Translations under genes and position numbers: made by a program
The notes under the pieces: generated by a model
Told to the model about the DNA's origin: nothing
Database searches by the model: none
What the model saw: the letters and a program-made list of their open reading frames with translations, nothing else
In this document: one piece after another, positions 1-11,090 of the stretch
How positions within the stretch are numbered: position 1 is the stretch's first letter
How the letters are laid out: each line of letters begins with the position of its first letter
DNA from: Zizania palustris
Lineage: Eukaryota; Streptophyta; Magnoliopsida; Poales; Poaceae
Reading direction: 5' to 3'
Length of the DNA: 64,000 bases
Assembly: GCA_019279435.1 (NCBI GenBank)
Contig: JAAALK010000285.1
Coordinates: 71,098,249 to 71,162,248, forward strand

Positions 1-722
1 TGGGGGCTCGGTAGGTAACATTTAACACTTTGAGCATTTACTGTTGAGCTCCTGTAGCCACACTTCGATTGAATACATCCTGAGTTCATTTTCAGTGTTC
101 CTTGTTCAAGCGGCGAAGCCCTGTTTGTCTTGTGCTTTTGCTTGAGCTCGCGTTGCATACCTCGCTAGCTTTTAGTGCACCGAAGCCAGTTGAGGCGAAG
201 GTTGTTTTTCGTGCGAGGTGTGTTTTGTCAGTGTGCTGTCGCTCTGTGTAACACGAGGCAAGACCTCGCTGATTACTAGCGAAGCCCTGGTTGTTTCCCG
301 TTTTGCTTCTTGTGTCGAAGCCCTTAGCGAAGTCCGTTGTGTGTGCGTGTAGACCTTCGCGTACGAAGCCCAGCACCCGTTGCTGTCGCCAAGTACTTGG
401 TCGAAGTCCTCAGAGGGCTGTCCACTCTTGCGAAGGGTGAAGTGCGAAGCCTGCTCGAAGTACCTCGTGTGCGGAGCCTGCACTGACTTAGCAGAGTAGA
501 TTTTCGAGGGCTGTAAGTGGAGCGAAGTCTTCTTGGCTTCGAACTTTTGCCACTCCGAAGCCTGTGTTCGAAGGTGTCGAAGTACCTCCGAACCAGACCT
601 TCGAAGGTTGTGTTCGAAGCCTGTTCCGCAGAAGACTGAACAGAACCGAAGGCTAAGTTTTTAGCCCGAAATTTTAAAAGCTCCCATTCACCCCCCCTCT
701 GGTCGCCGTTTCCGGTCCAACA
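1..722 (+). mobile_element. Right-hand part of a Sirevirus (Copia) LTR, cut by the window edge
   Basis: The sequence matches, block for block, the last third of the two LTRs of the complete Sirevirus at 20332-31051. Shared blocks are the GTAGGTAACATTTAACACTTTG block, the GAAGCC-rich middle and the terminal GGTCGCCGTTTCCGGTCCAACA, ending at 722. It carries many CTTCG/CGAAG motifs typical of this family. It interrupts the last exon of the antisense gene of the Tat element that continues at 723. The 5-bp target duplication cannot be checked because the left end lies outside the window; the right flank is ATATC. Whether this is a solo LTR or the end of a full element is unknown. Confidence 0.9.
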
Positions 723-3700
723 ATATCTTTACATATTTTGGGCGCAATTGCACCGGAGCTTTCTCAAGGAATCAAAAATCGAGGTCGTTTGTGAAGTTTT
801 AAAAGATCGAAGGTAGCCCATAGCAGGCGGAGTACTTTGGTAACATTTAATACTTCGACATCATTCGTACGAGGTTGAGAAGCCTAAAAACATGATAAAT
901 AAGTTTTCATTCATAATATATGAGAGCATAATTTTTACATATTCGGACCCCCAAACAAGACTAAACCTGCGGGTCCGACAGAGGCTGGCTGCTCGAAGCT
1001 TGAGACCAAGCTTGTTTTTGGTGATGCCCTTCATCGATCCAAGCCTTGATCGATGATCGACCTTCGGCTCTCCATGAAGTTTGGAAGGCTTGCCAAGCTG
1101 CGGCCACATCTTCGGAAGGGTTGAGTAGTTGATTGTCGTCGAAGGTAATGGGAGCAGCCCCCGAATCTGGTGCTATTGATAGCCCTAGATTTTCGTAGTA
1201 GCGAAGTACTCCGAGAGCAGCTACTTGGTCGGAGATTTCTCCATACCGAATACCTGCTGTCTTCATCATCTTCACTACTCCTTGGATCATTTTTAGCCGT
1301 CACAGCAAGGGAACATTGTCACTCGAAGGTAGTGTCCAAAGAGTACCAAAGTACTCTAGAACACTAAAAAGGTTGTTCATGACCTCCGCTGCTACCTTCT
1401 CTGACTTCACCTTATCTTCAATCAAAGCATCCTTTGACGAAGTTAGCTCGTCTACCACAGCGGATAGTCTAGCTGCCTCCATAGCCAAAGAGTTCTTCTG
1501 ACTAAGTAGGTTGCTGGCTTCCTCTGTGGCTTTAGCCTTCTCCTCTTGAAGTTTAACCAGCTCAGCCCCCGCCGTGGCATGCTCTGCTCGCATTTTCTCT
1601 ATTTCAGCCCGAAGCATGATTTGTTCGGCTTCGAACTTTTTATTTGCAGCTTCCAGACCAAGTTTGGCCCTCCTTTCCACTGCAACCATCTCGTCTAAAC
1701 TAGAAATTTGAACTTCGGAGCCTTCAAGACTCCTCTGGAGAGTAGTAATCCTCTCCTGAAGACGAAGGCTTCCTCGTTCATTCGAGACGGCTGCAGCCCG
1801 AGCCAAGACTATTTGCTGCGAAGAGAAAAAGCAAGGTGAGGAATTATTCATAAGTTGAAATTAATCTTGTTTTGCGGATACTTCATACCTGGTATGCTGC
1901 CCGTTCTAAGGCTGCGTTCAGCTCCGAGCCCTCAGCCTCGCTAAGTATGGCTACTAAGTCCGTCTCCCCAACTTTATGGTTAGCTCGATCCAAAGGCTCG
2001 AGCAGGGCCCGAAGTCCGGTCCTTCGCTCCAGAAAAGGAGCTAGGAGGGGGAGCATGGACAGAGCCCTTTGATCATCTTCGTTTGGCGAAGGGTTGGAGC
2101 GCTGTGCTGCATCGCCGGAGACCTCGGTGGACTGGCCCCCTCCGTAGATTGACCCCCGTCTGTTGATTCAAATAGAGTTAATCCTGAGTTCAGAGCAGGA
2201 AAGGGGTCCATTTTGCCTTACCTTTTCCAGGCCCCATTTGTGCGACTGCTGGAATCGACCCCGGAGATGTTGAAGTCCCGGGAGCCATATCTTCAAGAGG
2301 AGTCACCTCCATGGGAGCGGACCCTGCCAAGACAAAGGTATTATATATTGCATAATTTTATAGGAAGAAAGAACAGATGGTTCAAGCGAAGTTTACCTCC
2401 GAAAGTCTGTGGGCAGATGAGTACAGGGCTACTCGGAGGGTCAAAAGCCACTTCGAAGTCATCATCGGACTCGAAGTCTTGAATCGAAGGGTTGGCTGTA
2501 GAAGCCTCTCTTGGAGCTACAGCTACCACTTCGTCCGGAATCGAAGCTTGCTCAGCAGTAACTTCGACTCCGCCTTTAGTTATAGGGGCTTCTTGCTGTG
2601 ACAAGTCCAGCTGAATGCTTGAGGTCCCAAGCTGTCCAGAGCTACCTAGAACATCTGGCATGCTTGCTGCGTCGCCAGTGTTTACATTCACCTTTGTTTC
2701 ATCTTCGGTAATCAGGTTCATGAGAGCCCTCTGCATTTCTCTAACTCCCTCATCTTCAGATGAATCGGAGGGCAAAGCCACCGGGCTTGAAGGCGCCACA
2801 TTTTTTGGCTTTCGGGCTACCTTTTTCGCTAGGGTCTTAGTCGGAGCCGAAGTCTCGGCATCCGCTTTCCTCTTTTTCGGCCCTTGCTCTGAAGGTACCC
2901 AGTCTGGAAGAGGAGGAGGAGCAACTCCGAGTACACCCCATACTCAGTTGAGCCGCTCCCAGCTACCCACTAGCTTTGTCCTCCACTCCTTTTCGACCGG
3001 AGTTGGAACTCCCAGAATCTTCTCCGAAGCTCGAACAACTTGCTCCGAATTCATAGGGGCTTGAGAAGCTGAAAGATAAGTTGGCATTAGTCATTTCGTC
3101 ATACAATCATATATAAAACATGTTGTTTTTTGAAGTTACCTGCAGGGCTTGAGTTCGAAGAAATTTTTCGGAGTCCACCTTCCGGGTCATCTTCGAAGAT
3201 GATAGGCCAATTGGCCATCAGAGGTGGAATTTGAAGCCCGATGAACTCCTCTGCTAAGTCCCGCATGCTCATGCAGTGACTAACCCTTTGGAGCAGGCTA
3301 AGGCGAGCTTCGAGCTGGCTGGGGTATGGGTGAACTTGGGCTTCTCTTCGGAAGTAAATATCTTGCAGAGGTCCGACCAGATGACTGCCTGCTCCAACTT
3401 CGGCATAGAACCGCCGGAGAATCCAATCTGTGTACCATCTGGCGTTGATGGCCTTCACTGGAAATCTTAGTTGGAATTCATCCCGAAGTCTGAAGTTGAT
3501 ACTGCGAAAGGCTACCACAATCTTCTCCCCTCCGGAGCCTAGGTAAGTCTTTGGTTGGCAAGATGCTCTGTGCAATGTTGCAAAAATTTCTGCTCTCTCT
3601 TCGTAGCCTTCAGCTCATAGCGCCCATTCGAAGATGGCTAAGCGCGCTATGGCATTCGGAGATAGTTGAGGAAGAGTCACATGAAACAGATCCAATACCT

Positions 3701-4121
3701 CTGATAGGAAGTCCGCTGCTGGGAGTCCTAACCCTGCTTCGAAGAAGGCTTCGAATACCACGACTTCTCCCGGACTTGATGAAGGGATGGCCTCCTTTCC
3801 AGGTTTCCTGATGATGACTTTCGAGCTAATCTTCCCCTCTACTACTGCTGCGATCGTCTCCCTTTTGCAAGTAGAAGGCCCCAGTTTGTAAGACTAGTCC
3901 GGATACTTCGTAGAAGCAAGGAGGAGATCGTGGGGGCCAATCTGTTGAGGATTCCCCGCCGGGGCCGCCACCGCCAAAGTCATCACCGCTGCTGGTGCTG
4001 CCACCGCCAAAGTCGCTGCCGCTGCTGGTGCTGTTGCTGTTGCTACCACCGCCGCAGCCGCAGCTTGCTGCCAGGCTAAGGCCGAAGTCGCCCCAGGAGC
4101 CTTGAAACTAGTTTTCGCCAT
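723..4121 (-). pseudogene. Antisense gene of Tat-lineage element D (degraded, last exon cut)
   Basis: Homologue of the gene at 40215-43946, same exon order. It starts with an Ala-rich leader (ATG at 4121). A conserved domain at about 3100-3850 contains GEVVVFEAFFEAGLGLP and VTLPQLSPNA-like motifs, which resemble the family annotated as 'putative gypsy type transposon'. An acidic/Lys-rich region follows (about 2340-3070), then a long coiled coil (about 1340-1830) and a conserved YGEISDQVAALGVLRYYE block ending in DPQ at about 968. The last exon begins at 883 and is cut at 722/723 by the Sirevirus LTR. In-frame stops after the leader (KYPD), after WAL and after WERLN show decay. It is on the strand opposite to the element's gag-pol. 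Function is unknown; the coiled coil suggests a structural or binding protein. Confidence 0.8.
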
Positions 4122-4548
4122 GAGCTCGCACTGACTGCTAAAGCTAAAGATTGGAGTCTAAAGATTGGTTGCGCAAAGACGGTGAAGAAGGTATTCGAGA
4201 AGTGTTTGAGTCCTTTATTTATAGGCCAGGCCCACGATTTTTTACCGTTCAGATTTGCATTTTCGCATTCTTGTCCGTTACTCCGTGCGAACTAATGAAC
4301 CGCGTAACTTCCGCTGGAAGGAAAAGACCAACGGTTATTTCTTCTAAGTCTACAAGATTTTCTGACTTCTAAAGTTAATTCTGGGATTGTTCGAATGTAA
4401 CTTCCTTAGGGATCAATTCGAAGTTTTGAATCTTCATATATTTCGGAGGTTGAGTACATCCGTTAACCCCTACGCATGATTATTTTTCTTGCGTATAATG
4501 CTCTCCTAACATTACAGATCTAGCGGAGAAGCGTATTCGAGGGGCTAC
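4122..4548 (+). other. Spacer of element D between antisense gene and 3' LTR, with polypurine tract
   Basis: Noncoding interval equivalent to 39662-40214 in element C. It holds the TATA box of the antisense gene (4216-4223, minus strand). At its right end is the polypurine-like GAGGGGCTAC (about 4539-4548), directly before the LTR start TGTCGGGGG. The same GAGGGGCTAC-TGT arrangement is found, reversed, next to the left LTR of element C. Confidence 0.65.
4216..4223 (-). promoter_or_regulatory. TATA box of the antisense gene in element D
   Basis: TATAAATA on the minus strand, 102 bp upstream of the ATG at 4121. Elements C and E have a TATA box 104 and 122 bp before the homologous ATG. This supports a dedicated promoter for the antisense gene. 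Confidence 0.6.
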
Positions 4549-7075
4549 TGTCGGGGGAAAATATTTCATCGTCGGGATCACTGCTGCAACAAGGCAAAGG
4601 CAGGAGACTTGATCGAAGGTTTCCATCATCTAACTCCGGTTATGTTCTGGAACAAGTTCGAAGGCTAGAGGTGAACTCTAGTTCGGAGTATATCTTCGAG
4701 CGTTGATTCTTCGGAGAGTTTCCTTGCCAGCTAAGATGGAAGGCTTATCTTTCTCCCATTTATATTAGTTGTTGGACCGGAAACGGCGACCAGAGGGGGG
4801 TGAATGGGAGCTTTTAAAAACTTGGGCTAAAAACAGCCTTCGGTTTTAATTCTGTCTACTGCAGAACAGGCTTCGAACACCAACCTTCGAAGGTCTGGTT
4901 CGAAGGTGTTTGACGGCTCCGAACACAGGCTTCGCAAGGAGCAAAAGTTCGAAGTCAAGCAGACTTCGCTCCACTCACAACCCTGGAAAATATACTCTGC
5001 TAAGTCAGTGCAGGCTCCGCACACAAGGTGCTTCGAGTAGGCTTCGCACTTCACCCTTCGCACGAGTGGACTACCCTCTGAGGACTTCGACGAATACTTG
5101 GTGACAGCAACTGGTGCTGGGCTTCGTACTTCGAAGGTCTAAACACACACTGTGTGGACTCCGCTAAGGGCTTCGATACAAGAAGCAAACGGGCATCGAT
5201 CAGGGCTTCGCTAGTAAGCAGCGAGGTCTAGCCTCCTGTTACACAGAGCGAACGCACTGAAACTCACACCTCGCACACAACACACTTCGCCAACACAGGC
5301 TTCGATGCACTGTCACAAGTCACTCAAGGTGACACACAAATGGTCGAAGTATGCAGCGAGGTATGAAAAACAAGCTCAAGCAAAAAGCACACAGAGGCAG
5401 GGCTTCGCCGCTTGAACAAGGAACACTAAAATAAACTCACTGGATGTATTCAAAGTATGAGGAGGCTAGTACAGGAGCTCAACAGTAAATGCTCAAAGTG
5501 TTAAATGTTACCTACCCAGCCCCCATATTTATAGCCCATAGTTCACCCAAGTAAAATGACTACTTTACCCCTAGGGTTTACACCAGTTTTGTCTCTACAG
5601 AACAGAGGGGTACAAAAGGTAGTCTAACTTTATTCTGGAGGCTTCTCTGTCAGCTTTGCAGAGGGGACAGCGTCAGCTTTTTGCAGAGCAGACAGTGTCA
5701 TCCTTTGTAGTCTTTGACCTTCCTGAAGCCCCCCTTCACACGCGAGGGGTGCGGTAGCTTCGGCGAGAAGCCTTGAGCCTGACGGCCTTCGCTTCACCGA
5801 AGATATTCTCCGATACAGTGACGGTTTTGAGCCGAAGCCGTCAAAGCCCTTGGGCCTTCGCACCACCACCTCCGGAGTGGACCACCACGGCTTCGCAGCT
5901 ACTCCCAGCTCGAAACTCCGTCAGTCCATGTACCGAAGTCATGCATGGCCGAAGCACCACAAGTCATCCTTGCTCCGGAGCTAGCCTCGCTCCGAAGCCT
6001 TCCTCACTCCGAAGCCCCACCTTCGGAGTACCACCCTTCGAAGTCCCTCCTTCGTCCCAAGGCCTCCGCATGAAGCATTCCATGAGCACATCGTCGCAGT
6101 GTCTCTCCCCGAGCACACTCCTCAACGAGCCTCACCCGGACCATGCCTTCGATGCACCTCGACTTCTGAGACCTTCGTCGGGTACATTCGAATGTCTCCC
6201 TCCGGAGCACACTTCGAATGCCTTGCCTCCGCAGAGGACTTGATCCATCAAACTTCGAAGTCACTCCATTCGGAGTACCTTTGAAGTGCCTCACCTCTGA
6301 GGACTTTGTCTCGGAGTACCTTCACCCGGAGCCACGCTCCGCACTCTCTGCCTTCACCTGGCGCACCTCGACCCGAGGACCGACCCAGACCCCTTCGCAG
6401 CCACCGTGATGGAGCTCCCCGCTCCCCTGGCATCAAGCCTCCCGCTTGACCCAGGTTCACCTGCTACGAACCGTCTGTCGCCTCCGAAGTCCCCTGCGCA
6501 CCACAGACAAGCAGACAAGTTTATCCAGCACTCCGGAGACCTCTTCGGGTTAGCAACCTTCGGTACACTCTCCGGTGTACCGCCCAAAGTACCGAGACCT
6601 TCGGTACGAACCCAATCATCCTGTACTGTCGGACCCCTCCGACAAGCACACTCCACTGCAACAGCTGCAGCAACCAAACCACCGAACCCTTCGGTGATAC
6701 AACCTCCGAACCCCTTCGGAGGTACCCCTTCGAATCAGAGGTAAAAAAGCCTGTCAATCACTCATCACACTCCAAAACCAACCCTTGGTTTCTCATTAGT
6801 CTTTTACCGTTTTAGCCCTATCAAGGGCACCGAATAGTTTCCACTATGTCGGTTGTAATAGAGGGGTAAACATGTCTTTTCCTTAAGGTTTTGGCCTATA
6901 AATACCCCCCGTTTTACCCTGTAATGATCATCGAATACTGAGTTATTCAATACACACCTTCGAACTATTTTGAGCTATTATCCACTTCAGAGGCTTAAAT
7001 AGTTTACTTCATAAACACTTCGTTTGTTAGTTTCTAAGCTTCAGAAACCTGTTAGCGTAATCTTTTACGCCAACA
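4549..7075 (+). mobile_element. 3' LTR of Tat element D, interrupted by a solo Sirevirus LTR
   Basis: It starts TGTCGGGGGAAAAT at 4549 and ends TTTTACGCCAACA at 7075. Removing the inserted solo LTR and one TSD copy (4770-6800) leaves about 496 bp, close to the 484 bp of the element C LTRs and 494 bp of the element E LTR. A TATA box lies at about 6897-6904 (TATAAATA) before a run of Cs. The last 26 bases form a hairpin shared with the other Tat LTRs. The 5' LTR and gag-pol of this element lie left of the window. Confidence 0.85.
4770..6795 (-). mobile_element. Solo LTR of a Sirevirus (Copia), TSD TTAGT
   Basis: Reverse-complement match to the LTRs of the Sirevirus at 20332-31051. It begins TGTTGGACCGGAAACGG and ends ACCCTTGGTTTCTCA. 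Direct repeats TTAGT at 4765-4769 and 6796-6800 flank it exactly, so it is a solo LTR (2,026 bp) left by recombination between the two LTRs of an inserted element. It lies inside the 3' LTR of Tat element D. Inverted CCTCCGAA/TTCGGAGG repeats of the family are visible at about 6700-6725. There is no internal sequence. Confidence 0.95.
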
Positions 7076-7455
7076 CACGCCGAAGTGCCCCTTAAGATAT
7101 TTAGAGCCTGCATCGAAGCATAGGCCAGAGGCTTTGCACTAGATTGGTCTCCAAAGCGGAGGATTGCGAAGGGGGACCACGATGCTCAAGGCTTCAAAGG
7201 GATAACGAAGCATAGTTTGAAGTCTTGTTGTCGGAGCAGGCTTCACACATCTTCTCGAACAGAGACTAGGGAGTCTTGGAGGGAGCTTTGGGACTCAGAT
7301 AGCTTTGTAATTAGCTTTTGGCCTTGTGGCTTTTGAAGTAGTCCTTGATGCCTTTGTTTTATGCAGGATGAAGGGGTCTTCGACACATTTTATTGGCTTC
7401 GCACGTAATGTTATTTGGACCCTGTTAGAGTAAAGTTATTTCCCCCAATAATTAT
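7076..7455. other. Unassigned fragment, possibly part of another LTR
   Basis: No open coding region. It has the GAAG/CTTCG-rich style of the neighbouring elements, and near its right end carries GTTATTTCCCCCAATAA (about 7436-7452). That resembles the LTR terminus seen in elements C (TAATTTCCCCCAACA) and E (ATTTTCCCCCACA). It may be a remnant of a related LTR in minus orientation. No matching second terminus or target duplication was found, so this is tentative. Confidence 0.3.
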
Positions 7456-9611
7456 ATAAAAATATTTTTAAATATCAATATATATATATATGATATGCAT
7501 AACATTAAACAAAAATATTTTAGCTTAATTATTAATTAAAAGTTATAAATATTGATTTCTCTAAAATAAAATTTTTATGGTATCTCTAAACCATCCATTT
7601 TCTTTATCGGATGGCTCAGATTTAACTAAAGTAATATATTACCCATGTGCGAGGTAATAGATCACATTATCTCCCTACCACTACATATCCACTATGTTTG
7701 ACCAACGCCACCGAGCTTCGACCTCGCCGTGCGTGGGTCGCTCTATTTGAACAGGGTACCACGACCCGCGGTGACGAAAGGCGTACGGGCGTTAGGAAGG
7801 CATTAGGTGTGGGACCATGCCAACAAGGCACGAGGTGGTGGGGCCCTATGGGGGTGAGGCACGGGACGGTGGGGCCATGGCGGTGATGGTGGTGGACGAG
7901 TGCTGGCCTGCAACGACAAGGGTGGTGGATGGGCGCCGAGGCACGACAGTGATGAGGGTGGCGTCAACAGTAGTGGTGGACGAGCGCGGGTGTGGTGATA
8001 GCGGACGAGTAGTGGGGCAATGTGGCAACAATAGCGGATAGGTGATCGAGCAGCTGATGACTACGATGAGGCATTGTGACGACGAGGGAGCTAACCGGCT
8101 AGAGGGAGAGGAGGTTACCTACTGCAGCAGGTTAGTAGAAATTTAATTATATTTAATTATATTTAATTAAGGGTTGAAATTGATTTGACATATTACCTTT
8201 TATATTATATGGGCACCAAAAGGCTCTCTTCTAAAAACAAACGTGTAGGACTTATATATTTTTAGGGAAGGTAGTATTATAAGTTATGCATTTGGGCGGA
8301 GCTAGGAATTTAATACGATGGAGCCCAACAATAATAATAAATAATTCTTTGTAGCACTGTTTTACAATATAAAAGAAAGTTAATATACTTGGTAATAGAA
8401 AAGAACTATATTTCTTTAACTCAATTTAGATCTACAACTAAATCATACAATTTATATTATCAGAAGAGCTATTTCCTTTTCTATTAATCAATCGGTCGAG
8501 CCATGTGTCAGGCCACTTTACCTAGAGCACATAGCCATCCATAAGATTAGGAGTCAGAAATGGAATTGCTATCATGTTTGGTATTTGGGCGTGTGATCTA
8601 AAATATGAGAACTCCTATATGTTAGGAAATGTTGTTACACACTGCTACTTTGTTGCTACCATTGGGCAATTTGCGATTTGTTGGCTTCAAGCCGTCTGAG
8701 CCCGGGTAAGCTGACAGATGCCAACTCCTACGTTTCGGTGGCTAGGCAAAAGGTGAGAAATGGCCAAGAGCCAAGCCAGGAGCATGCAGCAGCGCAGCGC
8801 TCCAGCCTTCACGCCGCACAGTCCATCCTAGCACGGAGAAACTGGTCGAAGTAATTTTCTCTGTTTGTTTCTGGTCGCATTGCGGAGCAAATTTGAACAG
8901 ATACAAACGCAGCGGTACTCGCTCTCAGATTTGAAGAGCGGCTTAAAGTTTCAAATTAGTGTGTTGTCGATGCTCTGGAGCTAGCAGAGCAAAATTTACT
9001 CCGTTTGTTCCTAGCATCTCTCCTCCTCACATTGCCCAAACTCGCCGGTCTCTTGCTTCGCCAGCTCGTCACTGTCGCTAAAACGGTACTTGTCACCACT
9101 TACCCGATTTAAGACCTAGAGTTACTAGAGGCAATGCTCTGTTCCAGGGGATGGAGTGTCGCGTTGTTTATTCGTTTCACGCGCTTGTCATAACTCTTAA
9201 GGTAAGATACCGTTCGACAAGGCGGCCCGCCTGCTCCGGCTGGGCTGATTGCCAGACTATGGTAACACGCTTTTTAAATATGTGATTCTTATGAAAATAC
9301 TCTACAAACATTACTAAGAATATGTTTTAAAATATTTTTAAAATAAATTTAATACTTAATTAATCCTGCTCTGATTATCTCTCTCATTTTATATGGAATA
9401 GATTAGGCCTAAAATGGTAAAAACAGAATATGAAAAACAGAATGACATCATAAGTTTTTTAAAAGATTAGACGGCGTTTTAGTACTAAGAGAACAATGTT
9501 TTTGTTTGGTGATAAAAATATTTTAATAAAATAAATATATAAATATAATCAAAACTAAGTCAAACATTTTACTTTTACATATAAAACATTGTTACATATA
9601 TTGTTTATTAG
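7456..9611. other. Intergenic DNA, no supported gene
   Basis: AT-rich sequence (an AT-dinucleotide run near 7478-7492) around a GC-rich block (about 7690-8110). The block has short open frames with biased Gly/Val/Arg composition that look like composition artefacts. TTTAATTATA repeats lie near 8140-8170. Nothing here resembles a known protein, and no clear terminal inverted repeats were found. Confidence 0.5.
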
Positions 9612-9616
9612 TGTTA

Positions 9617-10303
9617 TTACGGCGTAAAAGATTACGCCGACAGGTTTGAATAACCTTAAAGAACAGACCTAGCTAAAGTCGTTATCTTGATTCTAAACGA
9701 AACCTTCGATAGGATAATAGCCTTGACTTGGTTTTAAGTGTATGATTGCTTGAATCTAAATCCTTATTACAGTAGAATGAGGAAGAATATGTATAGGCAG
9801 GGATCTACTATGAAAATACCCTTTACCCTTTAGTTACAACCGTCATAACATACTCTATTCATGGGATCCCATAGGGGTACGACGGCACAACCTTGTGCAG
9901 ACGCCTTGATAAGCAAATGTCCAGTCTAAGTGACGGCACACGTCTTGACAAAGCAGACGCCTCATCACGACAGGACGTCTTCATAAAACGAATGTCTTAT
10001 CGGAGAGACAACGCCTGACACGGTAAGAAAATTATCATGCCCCCATTTAGCGGTGCCCCTTCGAGACGAAGTTCCATAGGGTCTTCAGGAAGGCCTCTGT
10101 CTGCGACCGGAATCGGAGTGCCAGCGAGGATTTTGAATCCATCTGAGAGTCTTCGCTTGGGGGGCATTGCGCACTTTGGAGCCTCCACTTCGGAGTGTCG
10201 TATGAGCACTAAAAGGCTTCGACTTCCTACGCGCAGATTCCGAAGCAGTCTTCAGAATCCCAAGTTCAATTATTTATGCTGACAAGATTATTTCCCCCAA
10301 ACA
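9617..10303 (-). mobile_element. Solo LTR related to the Tat elements, TSD TGTTA
   Basis: The left end TTACGGCGTAAAAG matches the terminal hairpin of the Tat LTRs (TGTTGGCGTAAAAG in element E) with substitutions. The right end ATTTCCCCCAAACA matches the other LTR terminus. Direct repeats TGTTA at 9612-9616 and 10304-10308 flank it. Length is 687 bp, longer than the approximately 490 bp LTRs elsewhere in the window, so it is a different subfamily. No internal element sequence is present. The first bases (TTAC instead of TGTT) have drifted, which leaves the exact start slightly uncertain. Confidence 0.75.
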
Positions 10304-10308
10304 TGTTA

Positions 10309-11090
10309 TAATCAGTATCGCTAAATATTGCATTTATTTTAAAAATTTAATAATAAAATATTTTTTACTGTATATTAAAACATTATCCAATTTTAAAAAG
10401 ATATTAAAGGCCCTACATTAAGAAATATTTATTGAATAGTGTTCATTCAATTGTCTCGGTGCTTCCAGATTTTTACACCACACACGTGAGTCACACACTG
10501 ACACACTGTAGGTCTGTAATTTCTGTAGGACGTTGGCCCTCGCGGCTTGCGCTGCCTTTCCTGCAGGAGACAAAGCCGCCAGCTCATGCTCGTCTCTCCA
10601 CTCCACACGTGCGCAGCTCGGCCCGCTTGTACGCCACACACACAGGCAGACACATCAGTCGGCAGCTCACTCCTGTCGCATAGCTGATTACCTCCAACAG
10701 GCCGAGACCAGACTACCACTACAATCTCTTGACGAATCAGCTTGAACTACAATATCTTGACGAATCAGTTTGAACGACAATATCTTGACGAATCAGCTTG
10801 AAAATTATCGAGTTTCATTGTACCTCTCGTGCCCAATGATAGTTGCACCAAATGTGCCAAAGATTTGAGTTTGTTCAGTGCTGTTTCTCTGTTGGTAGCA
10901 ACCCGTGCGTGAGGTAAACTTGTTTCCATTTGGGCAGAGCAAGACAGATTTACAAGCAGAACACGAGAAAGAAAACAACGTAACAACAAACCTACAGATA
11001 TACATGGCAACTACCGGTCTGTACACCGGACTACCGGAGCAGGGGCGAGCTTAAGCTATACTCGACGTAGGTGCGTTAGTGCGTACCAGC
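10309..11090. other. Intergenic DNA downstream of the protease gene
   Basis: Lies 3' of the aspartic protease gene, which is on the minus strand, and may include its 3' untranslated region. It contains a 28-bp tandem repeat (10721-10804). Short open frames overlap on both strands and none looks like a real protein. Confidence 0.5.
10721..10804. repeat. 28-bp tandem repeat, three copies
   Basis: Three head-to-tail units start at 10721, 10749 and 10777. Each contains CTTGACGAATCAG followed by T/CTTGAA, with one to three differences between units. Function is unknown. Confidence 0.85.

Noticed and set aside
7647..8041. Overlapping open frames rich in Gly, Val and Arg
   Set aside because: Low-complexity GC-rich DNA open in several frames; no recognisable domain or start context.
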